Assembly: GCA_964017125.1 (NCBI GenBank)
Contig: CAXHKU010000910.1
Coordinates: 1 to 64,000 of the forward strand
DNA from: Flabesymbios commensalis
Taxonomy: Eukaryota; Annelida; Polychaeta; Terebellida; Flabelligeridae
DNA: 64,000 bases
Direction of reading: 5' to 3'
Position numbers and translations under genes: made by a program. The notes under the pieces were generated by a model. That model was not told the origin of the DNA, did not search any database, and saw only the letters and a list, made by a program, of their open reading frames with translations. Below are positions 47,901 through 62,809 of this stretch, one piece after another; position 1 is the first letter of the stretch, and every line of letters begins with the position of its first letter.

Positions 47901-50900
47901 GAGAAATAGGGGCGCAATTTTTAAATAGTGGAAGAGGATTAAAAATAATAATATAGTTGAAAGTATTTAAGGAAAAGAATAGTTTGGGCGGCTTCGCCCA
48001 AACTAATAATGCAGTAACTCGACAACGGTTGGGCGTAGAAAAAAACTAAGCACACTTCATGGCAGTAGTTTTCCAAGGGCTTTTCAGAAATCATACTGAT
48101 TTTTCTGTATTTTGATTTTATGACGTCATCATTACGTAATAGCTTCAAACTTGCTCATATAACTCAGTAACGGTTAAAGAAATGAAGTTTTCGTAATAGA
48201 CGTTTACCAGGTACTTTTAGTCAGGCTTCTCAAAAAACGAAGAAAATTGAGGATTGCTCTTTTAGTTTTATCGTTATGACGTCATCGCGATATTCTACAC
48301 TTGGCCTTATATCTATAACAATTAATTTTACACAGTTTGCTTGCAACTTGTTTATTTGCGACATCTCCCTAGGCTTTCAGGAACACTAATCAGATTGAAG
48401 GTAAATAATTTATTCGCTGAGTTATGACGTCATGAAGTTCTAATGTATTACCTATGGGAGAAAATCAACGTCCGGTTACTTGAAAACTAACAGCGCCAAC
48501 GCTTTAAAAACTCGTAGGAATTTGGAGGGTGCCCTAGAGCATGTGTATGTAAAATATGGAGAGGATCGGTTGAAAACTCTAGGAGATATGAGGTCCTGAA
48601 GGTCCAATGTATTACCTATGGGGAAAAATCGACTTCCGGTGTTTTTAAAGCGAAAGCTCTGTAAACTTGTGGAGTATTGTAGGGTACCCTGGAGAGTTGG
48701 CACGTGAAATTGGGAGAGGATCGGATAAAAACTCTGGGAGATATGGCGATTTGAAAATCGCATAATGTATTATGACTGGGAAAAATGGGACCTTTTACCC
48801 AGCATTCCTCAAAATCTGTTAGTCGGATCTGTTATAAAACACATAGCACTTCTTTCTGGTGCCTATCGAATAATGTGGCCAAGTTTGGTGTCTATACATC
48901 AAATACTCTAGGAGAAATAGGGGCGCAATTTTTAAATAGTGGAAGAGGATTAAAAATAATAATATAGTTGAAAGTATTTAAGGAAAAGAATAGTTTGGGC
49001 GGCTTCGCCCAAACTAATAATGCAGTAACTCGACAACGGTTGGGCGTAGAAAAAAACTAAGCACACTTCATGGCAGTAGTTTTCCAAGGGCTTTTCAGAA
49101 ATCATACTGATTTTTCTGTATTTTGATTTTATGACGTCATCATTACGTAATAGCTTCAAACTTGCTCATATAACTCAGTAACGGTTAAAGAAATGAAGTT
49201 TTCGTAATAGACGTTTACCAGGTACTTTTAGTCAGGCTTCTCAAAAAACGAAGAAAATTGAGGATTGCTCTTTTAGTTTTATCGTTATGACGTCATCGCG
49301 ATATTCTACACTTGGCCTTATATCTATAACAATTAATTTTACACAGTTTGCTTGCAACTTGTTTATTTGCGACATCTCCCTAGGCTTTCAGGAACACTAA
49401 TCAGATTGAAGGTAAATAATTTATTCGCTGAGTTATGACGTCATGAAGTTCTAATGTATTACCTATGGGAGAAAATCAACGTCCGGTTACTTGAAAACTA
49501 ACAGCGCCAACGCTTTAAAAACTCGTAGGAATTTGGAGGGTGCCCTAGAGCATGTGTATGTAAAATATGGAGAGGATCGGTTGAAAACTCTAGGAGATAT
49601 GAGGTCCTGAAGGTCCAATGTATTACCTATGGGGAAAAATCGACTTCCGGTGTTTTTAAAGCGAAAGCTCTGTAAACTTGTGGAGTATTGTAGGGTACCC
49701 TGGAGAGTTGGCACGTGAAATTGGGAGAGGATCGGATAAAAACTCTGGGAGATATGGCGATTTGAAAATCGCATAATGTATTATGACTGGGAAAAATGGG
49801 ACCTTTTACCCAGCATTCCTCAAAATCTGTTAGTCGGATCTGTTATAAAACACATAGCACTTCTTTCTGGTGCCTATCGAATAATGTGGCCAAGTTTGGT
49901 GTCTATACATCAAATACTCTAGGAGAAATAGGGGCGCAATTTTTAAATAGTGGAAGAGGATTAAAAATAATAATATAGTTGAAAGTATTTAAGGAAAAGA
50001 ATAGTTTGGGCGGCTTCGCCCAAACTAATAATGCAGTAACTCGACAACGGTTGGGCGTAGAAAAAAACTAAGCACACTTCATGGCAGTAGTTTTCCAAGG
50101 GCTTTTCAGAAATCATACTGATTTTTCTGTATTTTGATTTTATGACGTCATCATTACGTAATAGCTTCAAACTTGCTCATATAACTCAGTAACGGTTAAA
50201 GAAATGAAGTTTTCGTAATAGACGTTTACCAGGTACTTTTAGTCAGGCTTCTCAAAAAACGAAGAAAATTGAGGATTGCTCTTTTAGTTTTATCGTTATG
50301 ACGTCATCGCGATATTCTACACTTGGCCTTATATCTATAACAATTAATTTTACACAGTTTGCTTGCAACTTGTTTATTTGCGACATCTCCCTAGGCTTTC
50401 AGGAACACTAATCAGATTGAAGGTAAATAATTTATTCGCTGAGTTATGACGTCATGAAGTTCTAATGTATTACCTATGGGAGAAAATCAACGTCCGGTTA
50501 CTTGAAAACTAACAGCGCCAACGCTTTAAAAACTCGTAGGAATTTGGAGGGTGCCCTAGAGCATGTGTATGTAAAATATGGAGAGGATCGGTTGAAAACT
50601 CTAGGAGATATGAGGTCCTGAAGGTCCAATGTATTACCTATGGGGAAAAATCGACTTCCGGTGTTTTTAAAGCGAAAGCTCTGTAAACTTGTGGAGTATT
50701 GTAGGGTACCCTGGAGAGTTGGCACGTGAAATTGGGAGAGGATCGGATAAAAACTCTGGGAGATATGGCGATTTGAAAATCGCATAATGTATTATGACTG
50801 GGAAAAATGGGACCTTTTACCCAGCATTCCTCAAAATCTGTTAGTCGGATCTGTTATAAAACACATAGCACTTCTTTCTGGTGCCTATCGAATAATGTGG

Positions 50901-53900
50901 CCAAGTTTGGTGTCTATACATCAAATACTCTAGGAGAAATAGGGGCGCAATTTTTAAATAGTGGAAGAGGATTAAAAATAATAATATAGTTGAAAGTATT
51001 TAAGGAAAAGAATAGTTTGGGCGGCTTCGCCCAAACTAATAATGCAGTAACTCGACAACGGTTGGGCGTAGAAAAAAACTAAGCACACTTCATGGCAGTA
51101 GTTTTCCAAGGGCTTTTCAGAAATCATACTGATTTTTCTGTATTTTGATTTTATGACGTCATCATTACGTAATAGCTTCAAACTTGCTCATATAACTCAG
51201 TAACGGTTAAAGAAATGAAGTTTTCGTAATAGACGTTTACCAGGTACTTTTAGTCAGGCTTCTCAAAAAACGAAGAAAATTGAGGATTGCTCTTTTAGTT
51301 TTATCGTTATGACGTCATCGCGATATTCTACACTTGGCCTTATATCTATAACAATTAATTTTACACAGTTTGCTTGCAACTTGTTTATTTGCGACATCTC
51401 CCTAGGCTTTCAGGAACACTAATCAGATTGAAGGTAAATAATTTATTCGCTGAGTTATGACGTCATGAAGTTCTAATGTATTACCTATGGGAGAAAATCA
51501 ACGTCCGGTTACTTGAAAACTAACAGCGCCAACGCTTTAAAAACTCGTAGGAATTTGGAGGGTGCCCTAGAGCATGTGTATGTAAAATATGGAGAGGATC
51601 GGTTGAAAACTCTAGGAGATATGAGGTCCTGAAGGTCCAATGTATTACCTATGGGGAAAAATCGACTTCCGGTGTTTTTAAAGCGAAAGCTCTGTAAACT
51701 TGTGGAGTATTGTAGGGTACCCTGGAGAGTTGGCACGTGAAATTGGGAGAGGATCGGATAAAAACTCTGGGAGATATGGCGATTTGAAAATCGCATAATG
51801 TATTATGACTGGGAAAAATGGGACCTTTTACCCAGCATTCCTCAAAATCTGTTAGTCGGATCTGTTATAAAACACATAGCACTTCTTTCTGGTGCCTATC
51901 GAATAATGTGGCCAAGTTTGGTGTCTATACATCAAATACTCTAGGAGAAATAGGGGCGCAATTTTTAAATAGTGGAAGAGGATTAAAAATAATAATATAG
52001 TTGAAAGTATTTAAGGAAAAGAATAGTTTGGGCGGCTTCGCCCAAACTAATAATGCAGTAACTCGACAACGGTTGGGCGTAGAAAAAAACTAAGCACACT
52101 TCATGGCAGTAGTTTTCCAAGGGCTTTTCAGAAATCATACTGATTTTTCTGTATTTTGATTTTATGACGTCATCATTACGTAATAGCTTCAAACTTGCTC
52201 ATATAACTCAGTAACGGTTAAAGAAATGAAGTTTTCGTAATAGACGTTTACCAGGTACTTTTAGTCAGGCTTCTCAAAAAACGAAGAAAATTGAGGATTG
52301 CTCTTTTAGTTTTATCGTTATGACGTCATCGCGATATTCTACACTTGGCCTTATATCTATAACAATTAATTTTACACAGTTTGCTTGCAACTTGTTTATT
52401 TGCGACATCTCCCTAGGCTTTCAGGAACACTAATCAGATTGAAGGTAAATAATTTATTCGCTGAGTTATGACGTCATGAAGTTCTAATGTATTACCTATG
52501 GGAGAAAATCAACGTCCGGTTACTTGAAAACTAACAGCGCCAACGCTTTAAAAACTCGTAGGAATTTGGAGGGTGCCCTAGAGCATGTGTATGTAAAATA
52601 TGGAGAGGATCGGTTGAAAACTCTAGGAGATATGAGGTCCTGAAGGTCCAATGTATTACCTATGGGGAAAAATCGACTTCCGGTGTTTTTAAAGCGAAAG
52701 CTCTGTAAACTTGTGGAGTATTGTAGGGTACCCTGGAGAGTTGGCACGTGAAATTGGGAGAGGATCGGATAAAAACTCTGGGAGATATGGCGATTTGAAA
52801 ATCGCATAATGTATTATGACTGGGAAAAATGGGACCTTTTACCCAGCATTCCTCAAAATCTGTTAGTCGGATCTGTTATAAAACACATAGCACTTCTTTC
52901 TGGTGCCTATCGAATAATGTGGCCAAGTTTGGTGTCTATACATCAAATACTCTAGGAGAAATAGGGGCGCAATTTTTAAATAGTGGAAGAGGATTAAAAA
53001 TAATAATATAGTTGAAAGTATTTAAGGAAAAGAATAGTTTGGGCGGCTTCGCCCAAACTAATAATGCAGTAACTCGACAACGGTTGGGCGTAGAAAAAAA
53101 CTAAGCACACTTCATGGCAGTAGTTTTCCAAGGGCTTTTCAGAAATCATACTGATTTTTCTGTATTTTGATTTTATGACGTCATCATTACGTAATAGCTT
53201 CAAACTTGCTCATATAACTCAGTAACGGTTAAAGAAATGAAGTTTTCGTAATAGACGTTTACCAGGTACTTTTAGTCAGGCTTCTCAAAAAACGAAGAAA
53301 ATTGAGGATTGCTCTTTTAGTTTTATCGTTATGACGTCATCGCGATATTCTACACTTGGCCTTATATCTATAACAATTAATTTTACACAGTTTGCTTGCA
53401 ACTTGTTTATTTGCGACATCTCCCTAGGCTTTCAGGAACACTAATCAGATTGAAGGTAAATAATTTATTCGCTGAGTTATGACGTCATGAAGTTCTAATG
53501 TATTACCTATGGGAGAAAATCAACGTCCGGTTACTTGAAAACTAACAGCGCCAACGCTTTAAAAACTCGTAGGAATTTGGAGGGTGCCCTAGAGCATGTG
53601 TATGTAAAATATGGAGAGGATCGGTTGAAAACTCTAGGAGATATGAGGTCCTGAAGGTCCAATGTATTACCTATGGGGAAAAATCGACTTCCGGTGTTTT
53701 TAAAGCGAAAGCTCTGTAAACTTGTGGAGTATTGTAGGGTACCCTGGAGAGTTGGCACGTGAAATTGGGAGAGGATCGGATAAAAACTCTGGGAGATATG
53801 GCGATTTGAAAATCGCATAATGTATTATGACTGGGAAAAATGGGACCTTTTACCCAGCATTCCTCAAAATCTGTTAGTCGGATCTGTTATAAAACACATA

Positions 53901-56900
53901 GCACTTCTTTCTGGTGCCTATCGAATAATGTGGCCAAGTTTGGTGTCTATACATCAAATACTCTAGGAGAAATAGGGGCGCAATTTTTAAATAGTGGAAG
54001 AGGATTAAAAATAATAATATAGTTGAAAGTATTTAAGGAAAAGAATAGTTTGGGCGGCTTCGCCCAAACTAATAATGCAGTAACTCGACAACGGTTGGGC
54101 GTAGAAAAAAACTAAGCACACTTCATGGCAGTAGTTTTCCAAGGGCTTTTCAGAAATCATACTGATTTTTCTGTATTTTGATTTTATGACGTCATCATTA
54201 CGTAATAGCTTCAAACTTGCTCATATAACTCAGTAACGGTTAAAGAAATGAAGTTTTCGTAATAGACGTTTACCAGGTACTATTAGTCAGGCTTCTCAAA
54301 AAACGAAGAAAATTGAGGATTGCTCTTTTAGTTTTATCGTTATGACGTCATCGCGATATTCTACACTTGGCCTTATATCTATAACAATTAATTTTACACA
54401 GTTTGCTTGCAACTTGTTTATTTGCGACATCTCCCTAGGCTTTCAGGAACACTAATCAGATTGAAGGTAAATAATTTATTCGCTGAGTTATGACGTCATG
54501 AAGTTCTAATGTATTACCTATGGGAGAAAATCAACGTCCGGTTACTTGAAAACTAACAGCGCCAACGCTTTAAAAACTCGTAGGAATTTGGAGGGTGCCC
54601 TAGAGCATGTGTATGTAAAATATGGAGAGGATCGGTTGAAAACTCTAGGAGATATGAGGTCCTGAAGGTCCAATGTATTACCTATGGGGAAAAATCGACT
54701 TCCGGTGTTTTTAAAGCGAAAGCTCTGTAAACTTGTGGAGTATTGTAGGGTACCCTGGAGAGTTGGCACGTGAAATTGGGAGAGGATCGGATAAAAACTC
54801 TGGGAGATATGGCGATTTGAAAATCGCATAATGTATTATGACTGGGAAAAATGGGACCTTTTACCCAGCATTCCTCAAAATCTGTTAGTCGGATCTGTTA
54901 TAAAACACATAGCACTTCTTTCTGGTGCCTATCGAATAATGTGGCCAAGTTTGGTGTCTATACATCAAATACTCTAGGAGAAATAGGGGCGCAATTTTTA
55001 AATAGTGGAAGAGGATTAAAAATAATAATATAGTTGAAAGTATTTAAGGAAAAGAATAGTTTGGGCGGCTTCGCCCAAACTAATAATGCAGTAACTCGAC
55101 AACGGTTGGGCGTAGAAAAAAACTAAGCACACTTCATGGCAGTAGTTTTCCAAGGGCTTTTCAGAAATCATACTGATTTTTCTGTATTTTGATTTTATGA
55201 CGTCATCATTACGTAATAGCTTCAAACTTGCTCATATAACTCAGTAACGGTTAAAGAAATGAAGTTTTCGTAATAGACGTTTACCAGGTACTTTTAGTCA
55301 GGCTTCTCAAAAAACGAAGAAAATTGAGGATTGCTCTTTTAGTTTTATCGTTATGACGTCATCGCGATATTCTACACTTGGCCTTATATCTATAACAATT
55401 AATTTTACACAGTTTGCTTGCAACTTGTTTATTTGCGACATCTCCCTAGGCTTTCAGGAACACTAATCAGATTGAAGGTAAATAATTTATTCGCTGAGTT
55501 ATGACGTCATGAAGTTCTAATGTATTACCTATGGGAGAAAATCAACGTCCGGTTACTTGAAAACTAACAGCGCCAACGCTTTAAAAACTCGTAGGAATTT
55601 GGAGGGTGCCCTAGAGCATGTGTATGTAAAATATGGAGAGGATCGGTTGAAAACTCTAGGAGATATGAGGTCCTGAAGGTCCAATGTATTACCTATGGGG
55701 AAAAATCGACTTCCGGTGTTTTTAAAGCGAAAGCTCTGTAAACTTGTGGAGTATTGTAGGGTACCCTGGAGAGTTGGCACGTGAAATTGGGAGAGGATCG
55801 GATAAAAACTCTGGGAGATATGGCGATTTGAAAATCGCATAATGTATTATGACTGGGAAAAATGGGACCTTTTACCCAGCATTCCTCAAAATCTGTTAGT
55901 CGGATCTGTTATAAAACACATAGCACTTCTTTCTGGTGCCTATCGAATAATGTGGCCAAGTTTGGTGTCTATACATCAAATACTCTAGGAGAAATAGGGG
56001 CGCAATTTTTAAATAGTGGAAGAGGATTAAAAATAATAATATAGTTGAAAGTATTTAAGGAAAAGAATAGTTTGGGCGGCTTCGCCCAAACTAATAATGC
56101 AGTAACTCGACAACGGTTGGGCGTAGAAAAAAACTAAGCACACTTCATGGCAGTAGTTTTCCAAGGGCTTTTCAGAAATCATACTGATTTTTCTGTATTT
56201 TGATTTTATGACGTCATCATTACGTAATAGCTTCAAACTTGCTCATATAACTCAGTAACGGTTAAAGAAATGAAGTTTTCGTAATAGACGTTTACCAGGT
56301 ACTTTTAGTCAGGCTTCTCAAAAAACGAAGAAAATTGAGGATTGCTCTTTTAGTTTTATCGTTATGACGTCATCGCGATATTCTACACTTGGCCTTATAT
56401 CTATAACAATTAATTTTACACAGTTTGCTTGCAACTTGTTTATTTGCGACATCTCCCTAGGCTTTCAGGAACACTAATCAGATTGAAGGTAAATAATTTA
56501 TTCGCTGAGTTATGACGTCATGAAGTTCTAATGTATTACCTATGGGAGAAAATCAACGTCCGGTTACTTGAAAACTAACAGCGCCAACGCTTTAAAAACT
56601 CGTAGGAATTTGGAGGGTGCCCTAGAGCATGTGTATGTAAAATATGGAGAGGATCGGTTGAAAACTCTAGGAGATATGAGGTCCTGAAGGTCCAATGTAT
56701 TACCTATGGGGAAAAATCGACTTCCGGTGTTTTTAAAGCGAAAGCTCTGTAAACTTGTGGAGTATTGTAGGGTACCCTGGAGAGTTGGCACGTGAAATTG
56801 GGAGAGGATCGGATAAAAACTCTGGGAGATATGGCGATTTGAAAATCGCATAATGTATTATGACTGGGAAAAATGGGACCTTTTACCCAGCATTCCTCAA

Positions 56901-59900
56901 AATCTGTTAGTCGGATCTGTTATAAAACACATAGCACTTCTTTCTGGTGCCTATCGAATAATGTGGCCAAGTTTGGTGTCTATACATCAAATACTCTAGG
57001 AGAAATAGGGGCGCAATTTTTAAATAGTGGAAGAGGATTAAAAATAATAATATAGTTGAAAGTATTTAAGGAAAAGAATAGTTTGGGCGGCTTCGCCCAA
57101 ACTAATAATGCAGTAACTCGACAACGGTTGGGCGTAGAAAAAAACTAAGCACACTTCATGGCAGTAGTTTTCCAAGGGCTTTTCAGAAATCATACTGATT
57201 TTTCTGTATTTTGATTTTATGACGTCATCATTACGTAATAGCTTCAAACTTGCTCATATAACTCAGTAACGGTTAAAGAAATGAAGTTTTCGTAATAGAC
57301 GTTTACCAGGTACTTTTAGTCAGGCTTCTCAAAAAACGAAGAAAATTGAGGATTGCTCTTTTAGTTTTATCGTTATGACGTCATCGCGATATTCTACACT
57401 TGGCCTTATATCTATAACAATTAATTTTACACAGTTTGCTTGCAACTTGTTTATTTGCGACATCTCCCTAGGCTTTCAGGAACACTAATCAGATTGAAGG
57501 TAAATAATTTATTCGCTGAGTTATGACGTCATGAAGTTCTAATGTATTACCTATGGGAGAAAATCAACGTCCGGTTACTTGAAAACTAACAGCGCCAACG
57601 CTTTAAAAACTCGTAGGAATTTGGAGGGTGCCCTAGAGCATGTGTATGTAAAATATGGAGAGGATCGGTTGAAAACTCTAGGAGATATGAGGTCCTGAAG
57701 GTCCAATGTATTACCTATGGGGAAAAATCGACTTCCGGTGTTTTTAAAGCGAAAGCTCTGTAAACTTGTGGAGTATTGTAGGGTACCCTGGAGAGTTGGC
57801 ACGTGAAATTGGGAGAGGATCGGATAAAAACTCTGGGAGATATGGCGATTTGAAAATCGCATAATGTATTATGACTGGGAAAAATGGGACCTTTTACCCA
57901 GCATTCCTCAAAATCTGTTAGTCGGATCTGTTATAAAACACATAGCACTTCTTTCTGGTGCCTATCGAATAATGTGGCCAAGTTTGGTGTCTATACATCA
58001 AATACTCTAGGAGAAATAGGGGCGCAATTTTTAAATAGTGGAAGAGGATTAAAAATAATAATATAGTTGAAAGTATTTAAGGAAAAGAATAGTTTGGGCG
58101 GCTTCGCCCAAACTAATAATGCAGTAACTCGACAACGGTTGGGCGTAGAAAAAAACTAAGCACACTTCATGGCAGTAGTTTTCCAAGGGCTTTTCAGAAA
58201 TCATACTGATTTTTCTGTATTTTGATTTTATGACGTCATCATTACGTAATAGCTTCAAACTTGCTCATATAACTCAGTAACGGTTAAAGAAATGAAGTTT
58301 TCGTAATAGACGTTTACCAGGTACTTTTAGTCAGGCTTCTCAAAAAACGAAGAAAATTGAGGATTGCTCTTTTAGTTTTATCGTTATGACGTCATCGCGA
58401 TATTCTACACTTGGCCTTATATCTATAACAATTAATTTTACACAGTTTGCTTGCAACTTGTTTATTTGCGACATCTCCCTAGGCTTTCAGGAACACTAAT
58501 CAGATTGAAGGTAAATAATTTATTCGCTGAGTTATGACGTCATGAAGTTCTAATGTATTACCTATGGGAGAAAATCAACGTCCGGTTACTTGAAAACTAA
58601 CAGCGCCAACGCTTTAAAAACTCGTAGGAATTTGGAGGGTGCCCTAGAGCATGTGTATGTAAAATATGGAGAGGATCGGTTGAAAACTCTAGGAGATATG
58701 AGGTCCTGAAGGTCCAATGTATTACCTATGGGGAAAAATCGACTTCCGGTGTTTTTAAAGCGAAAGCTCTGTAAACTTGTGGAGTATTGTAGGGTACCCT
58801 GGAGAGTTGGCACGTGAAATTGGGAGAGGATCGGATAAAAACTCTGGGAGATATGGCGATTTGAAAATCGCATAATGTATTATGACTGGGAAAAATGGGA
58901 CCTTTTACCCAGCATTCCTCAAAATCTGTTAGTCGGATCTGTTATAAAACACATAGCACTTCTTTCTGGTGCCTATCGAATAATGTGGCCAAGTTTGGTG
59001 TCTATACATCAAATACTCTAGGAGAAATAGGGGCGCAATTTTTAAATAGTGGAAGAGGATTAAAAATAATAATATAGTTGAAAGTATTTAAGGAAAAGAA
59101 TAGTTTGGGCGGCTTCGCCCAAACTAATAATGCAGTAACTCGACAACGGTTGGGCGTAGAAAAAAACTAAGCACACTTCATGGCAGTAGTTTTCCAAGGG
59201 CTTTTCAGAAATCATACTGATTTTTCTGTATTTTGATTTTATGACGTCATCATTACGTAATAGCTTCAAACTTGCTCATATAACTCAGTAACGGTTAAAG
59301 AAATGAAGTTTTCGTAATAGACGTTTACCAGGTACTTTTAGTCAGGCTTCTCAAAAAACGAAGAAAATTGAGGATTGCTCTTTTAGTTTTATCGTTATGA
59401 CGTCATCGCGATATTCTACACTTGGCCTTATATCTATAACAATTAATTTTACACAGTTTGCTTGCAACTTGTTTATTTGCGACATCTCCCTAGGCTTTCA
59501 GGAACACTAATCAGATTGAAGGTAAATAATTTATTCGCTGAGTTATGACGTCATGAAGTTCTAATGTATTACCTATGGGAGAAAATCAACGTCCGGTTAC
59601 TTGAAAACTAACAGCGCCAACGCTTTAAAAACTCGTAGGAATTTGGAGGGTGCCCTAGAGCATGTGTATGTAAAATATGGAGAGGATCGGTTGAAAACTC
59701 TAGGAGATATGAGGTCCTGAAGGTCCAATGTATTACCTATGGGGAAAAATCGACTTCCGGTGTTTTTAAAGCGAAAGCTCTGTAAACTTGTGGAGTATTG
59801 TAGGGTACCCTGGAGAGTTGGCACGTGAAATTGGGAGAGGATCGGATAAAAACTCTGGGAGATATGGCGATTTGAAAATCGCATAATGTATTATGACTGG

Positions 59901-62099
59901 GAAAAATGGGACCTTTTACCCAGCATTCCTCAAAATCTGTTAGTCGGATCTGTTATAAAACACATAGCACTTCTTTCTGGTGCCTATCGAATAATGTGGC
60001 CAAGTTTGGTGTCTATACATCAAATACTCTAGGAGAAATAGGGGCGCAATTTTTAAATAGTGGAAGAGGATTAAAAATAATAATATAGTTGAAAGTATTT
60101 AAGGAAAAGAATAGTTTGGGCGGCTTCGCCCAAACTAATAATGCAGTAACTCGACAACGGTTGGGCGTAGAAAAAAACTAAGCACACTTCATGGCAGTAG
60201 TTTTCCAAGGGCTTTTCAGAAATCATACTGATTTTTCTGTATTTTGATTTTATGACGTCATCATTACGTAATAGCTTCAAACTTGCTCATATAACTCAGT
60301 AACGGTTAAAGAAATGAAGTTTTCGTAATAGACGTTTACCAGGTACTTTTAGTCAGGCTTCTCAAAAAACGAAGAAAATTGAGGATTGCTCTTTTAGTTT
60401 TATCGTTATGACGTCATCGCGATATTCTACACTTGGCCTTATATCTATAACAATTAATTTTACACAGTTTGCTTGCAACTTGTTTATTTGCGACATCTCC
60501 CTAGGCTTTCAGGAACACTAATCAGATTGAAGGTAAATAATTTATTCGCTGAGTTATGACGTCATGAAGTTCTAATGTATTACCTATGGGAGAAAATCAA
60601 CGTCCGGTTACTTGAAAACTAACAGCGCCAACGCTTTAAAAACTCGTAGGAATTTGGAGGGTGCCCTAGAGCATGTGTATGTAAAATATGGAGAGGATCG
60701 GTTGAAAACTCTAGGAGATATGAGGTCCTGAAGGTCCAATGTATTACCTATGGGGAAAAATCGACTTCCGGTGTTTTTAAAGCGAAAGCTCTGTAAACTT
60801 GTGGAGTATTGTAGGGTACCCTGGAGAGTTGGCACGTGAAATTGGGAGAGGATCGGATAAAAACTCTGGGAGATATGGCGATTTGAAAATCGCATAATGT
60901 ATTATGACTGGGAAAAATGGGACCTTTTACCCAGCATTCCTCAAAATCTGTTAGTCGGATCTGTTATAAAACACATAGCACTTCTTTCTGGTGCCTATCG
61001 AATAATGTGGCCAAGTTTGGTGTCTATACATCAAATACTCTAGGAGAAATAGGGGCGCAATTTTTAAATAGTGGAAGAGGATTAAAAATAATAATATAGT
61101 TGAAAGTATTTAAGGAAAAGAATAGTTTGGGCGGCTTCGCCCAAACTAATAATGCAGTAACTCGACAACGGTTGGGCGTAGAAAAAAACTAAGCACACTT
61201 CATGGCAGTAGTTTTCCAAGGGCTTTTCAGAAATCATACTGATTTTTCTGTATTTTGATTTTATGACGTCATCATTACGTAATAGCTTCAAACTTGCTCA
61301 TATAACTCAGTAACGGTTAAAGAAATGAAGTTTTCGTAATAGACGTTTACCAGGTACTTTTAGTCAGGCTTCTCAAAAAACGAAGAAAATTGAGGATTGC
61401 TCTTTTAGTTTTATCGTTATGACGTCATCGCGATATTCTACACTTGGCCTTATATCTATAACAATTAATTTTACACAGTTTGCTTGCAACTTGTTTATTT
61501 GCGACATCTCCCTAGGCTTTCAGGAACACTAATCAGATTGAAGGTAAATAATTTATTCGCTGAGTTATGACGTCATGAAGTTCTAATGTATTACCTATGG
61601 GAGAAAATCAACGTCCGGTTACTTGAAAACTAACAGCGCCAACGCTTTAAAAACTCGTAGGAATTTGGAGGGTGCCCTAGAGCATGTGTATGTAAAATAT
61701 GGAGAGGATCGGTTGAAAACTCTAGGAGATATGAGGTCCTGAAGGTCCAATGTATTACCTATGGGGAAAAATCGACTTCCGGTGTTTTTAAAGCGAAAGC
61801 TCTGTAAACTTGTGGAGTATTGTAGGGTACCCTGGAGAGTTGGCACGTGAAATTGGGAGAGGATCGGATAAAAACTCTGGGAGATATGGCGATTTGAAAA
61901 TCGCATAATGTATTATGACTGGGAAAAATGGGACCTTTTACCCAGCATTCCTCAAAATCTGTTAGTCGGATCTGTTATAAAACACATAGCACTTCTTTCT
62001 GGTGCCTATCGAATAATGTGGCCAAGTTTGGTGTCTATACATCAAATACTCTAGGAGAAATAGGGGCGCAATTTTTAAATAGTGGAAGAGGATTAAAAA
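44914..62099 (+). repeat. Tandem array, family C (type II), 1,011-bp unit, 17 copies
   Basis: Seventeen head-to-tail units of 1,011 bp occupy 17,186 bp, a whole number of units to within 1 bp. As in family B, the array starts with the AAT tract and hairpin segment and ends at GGATTAAAAA before the right flank. Family C differs from B by single substitutions (for example CAACGCTTTAAAAACTCG in S3, AAAGCGAAAG in S4, GGCACGTG) and by one extra AAT before the hairpin. The only internal variant I found is A for T at 54,282. Reverse-strand ORFs of 69 and 95 codons and a forward ORF of 60 codons recur in every unit. They overlap one another on opposite strands and show no sign of coding constraint. 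Confidence 0.97.
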
Positions 62100-62108
62100 C
62101 TAGAGGGA

Positions 62109-62129
62109 CCTGTGCCAAGAAGGCACAGG
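62109..62129. other. Right-flank hairpin, spacer 3
   Basis: Identical 8-bp stem and AAGAA loop to the two other right-flank hairpins. It is intact although a ~14-bp deletion lies about 25 bp downstream. Confidence 0.85.
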
Positions 62130-62809
62130 AAGTTTGGGCGCCTAAAAAATTATCTAGTCTCTGAGAGATTTAGATTTTGGTCTACTAACCCTTACAACGC
62201 TGAAATATTTTTGCATAAACCATGGATGCATAAAACAAACAAAAATGGGTAATTTTACATGAAATTAGTGTCCCCAGAAATCAAAAAGTTCAGATTTTGA
62301 ATTAAATATAAGAAGATTTAAAACAAATGGTGCAACTTCATGTTTAAGCTTTATTATTTAATAATGTTTAGATAATTTATAAAACAATATATGTATATAT
62401 GGTTTTATAAGAGCTTTATATCATGGAAACATGCAAAATGGCATGTCCCCAGAGAAAATGCCACTATTTAAAACTTCACTCAAGGATACAAATACACAAT
62501 AGAATTTTAATAATTACATTTGATGAATATACATGTCCCCACATTTGCACTCTACCCCGTTACCATGATTGTAGCATGCCCCATCAAGTGACTAATCATG
62601 AAGTAAAATTATATCAAGTGTAGTTTGACACACTGAAGGGATTTATACGAGTTTTTCACCTCGAAATAATTAATATTGTTGAGTGACAAGTTATTCGAAA
62701 CAGGTATTACCAAAATGTTAGAAAATATTCCTAGCATTGTGGGTCTAAAAAACGATTTGGTTTTATGCTTGCTGGCCTAGAACAGCTGCTATGGGGACTT
62801 TTTCCACCA

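Noticed and set aside
1-62099. Arrays as an assembly artefact
   Set aside because: Cannot be excluded from sequence. However, four distinct families, ordered junctions, edge mosaics and position-specific variants are not what collapsed or falsely repeated contigs usually show. Exact copy numbers remain uncertain.
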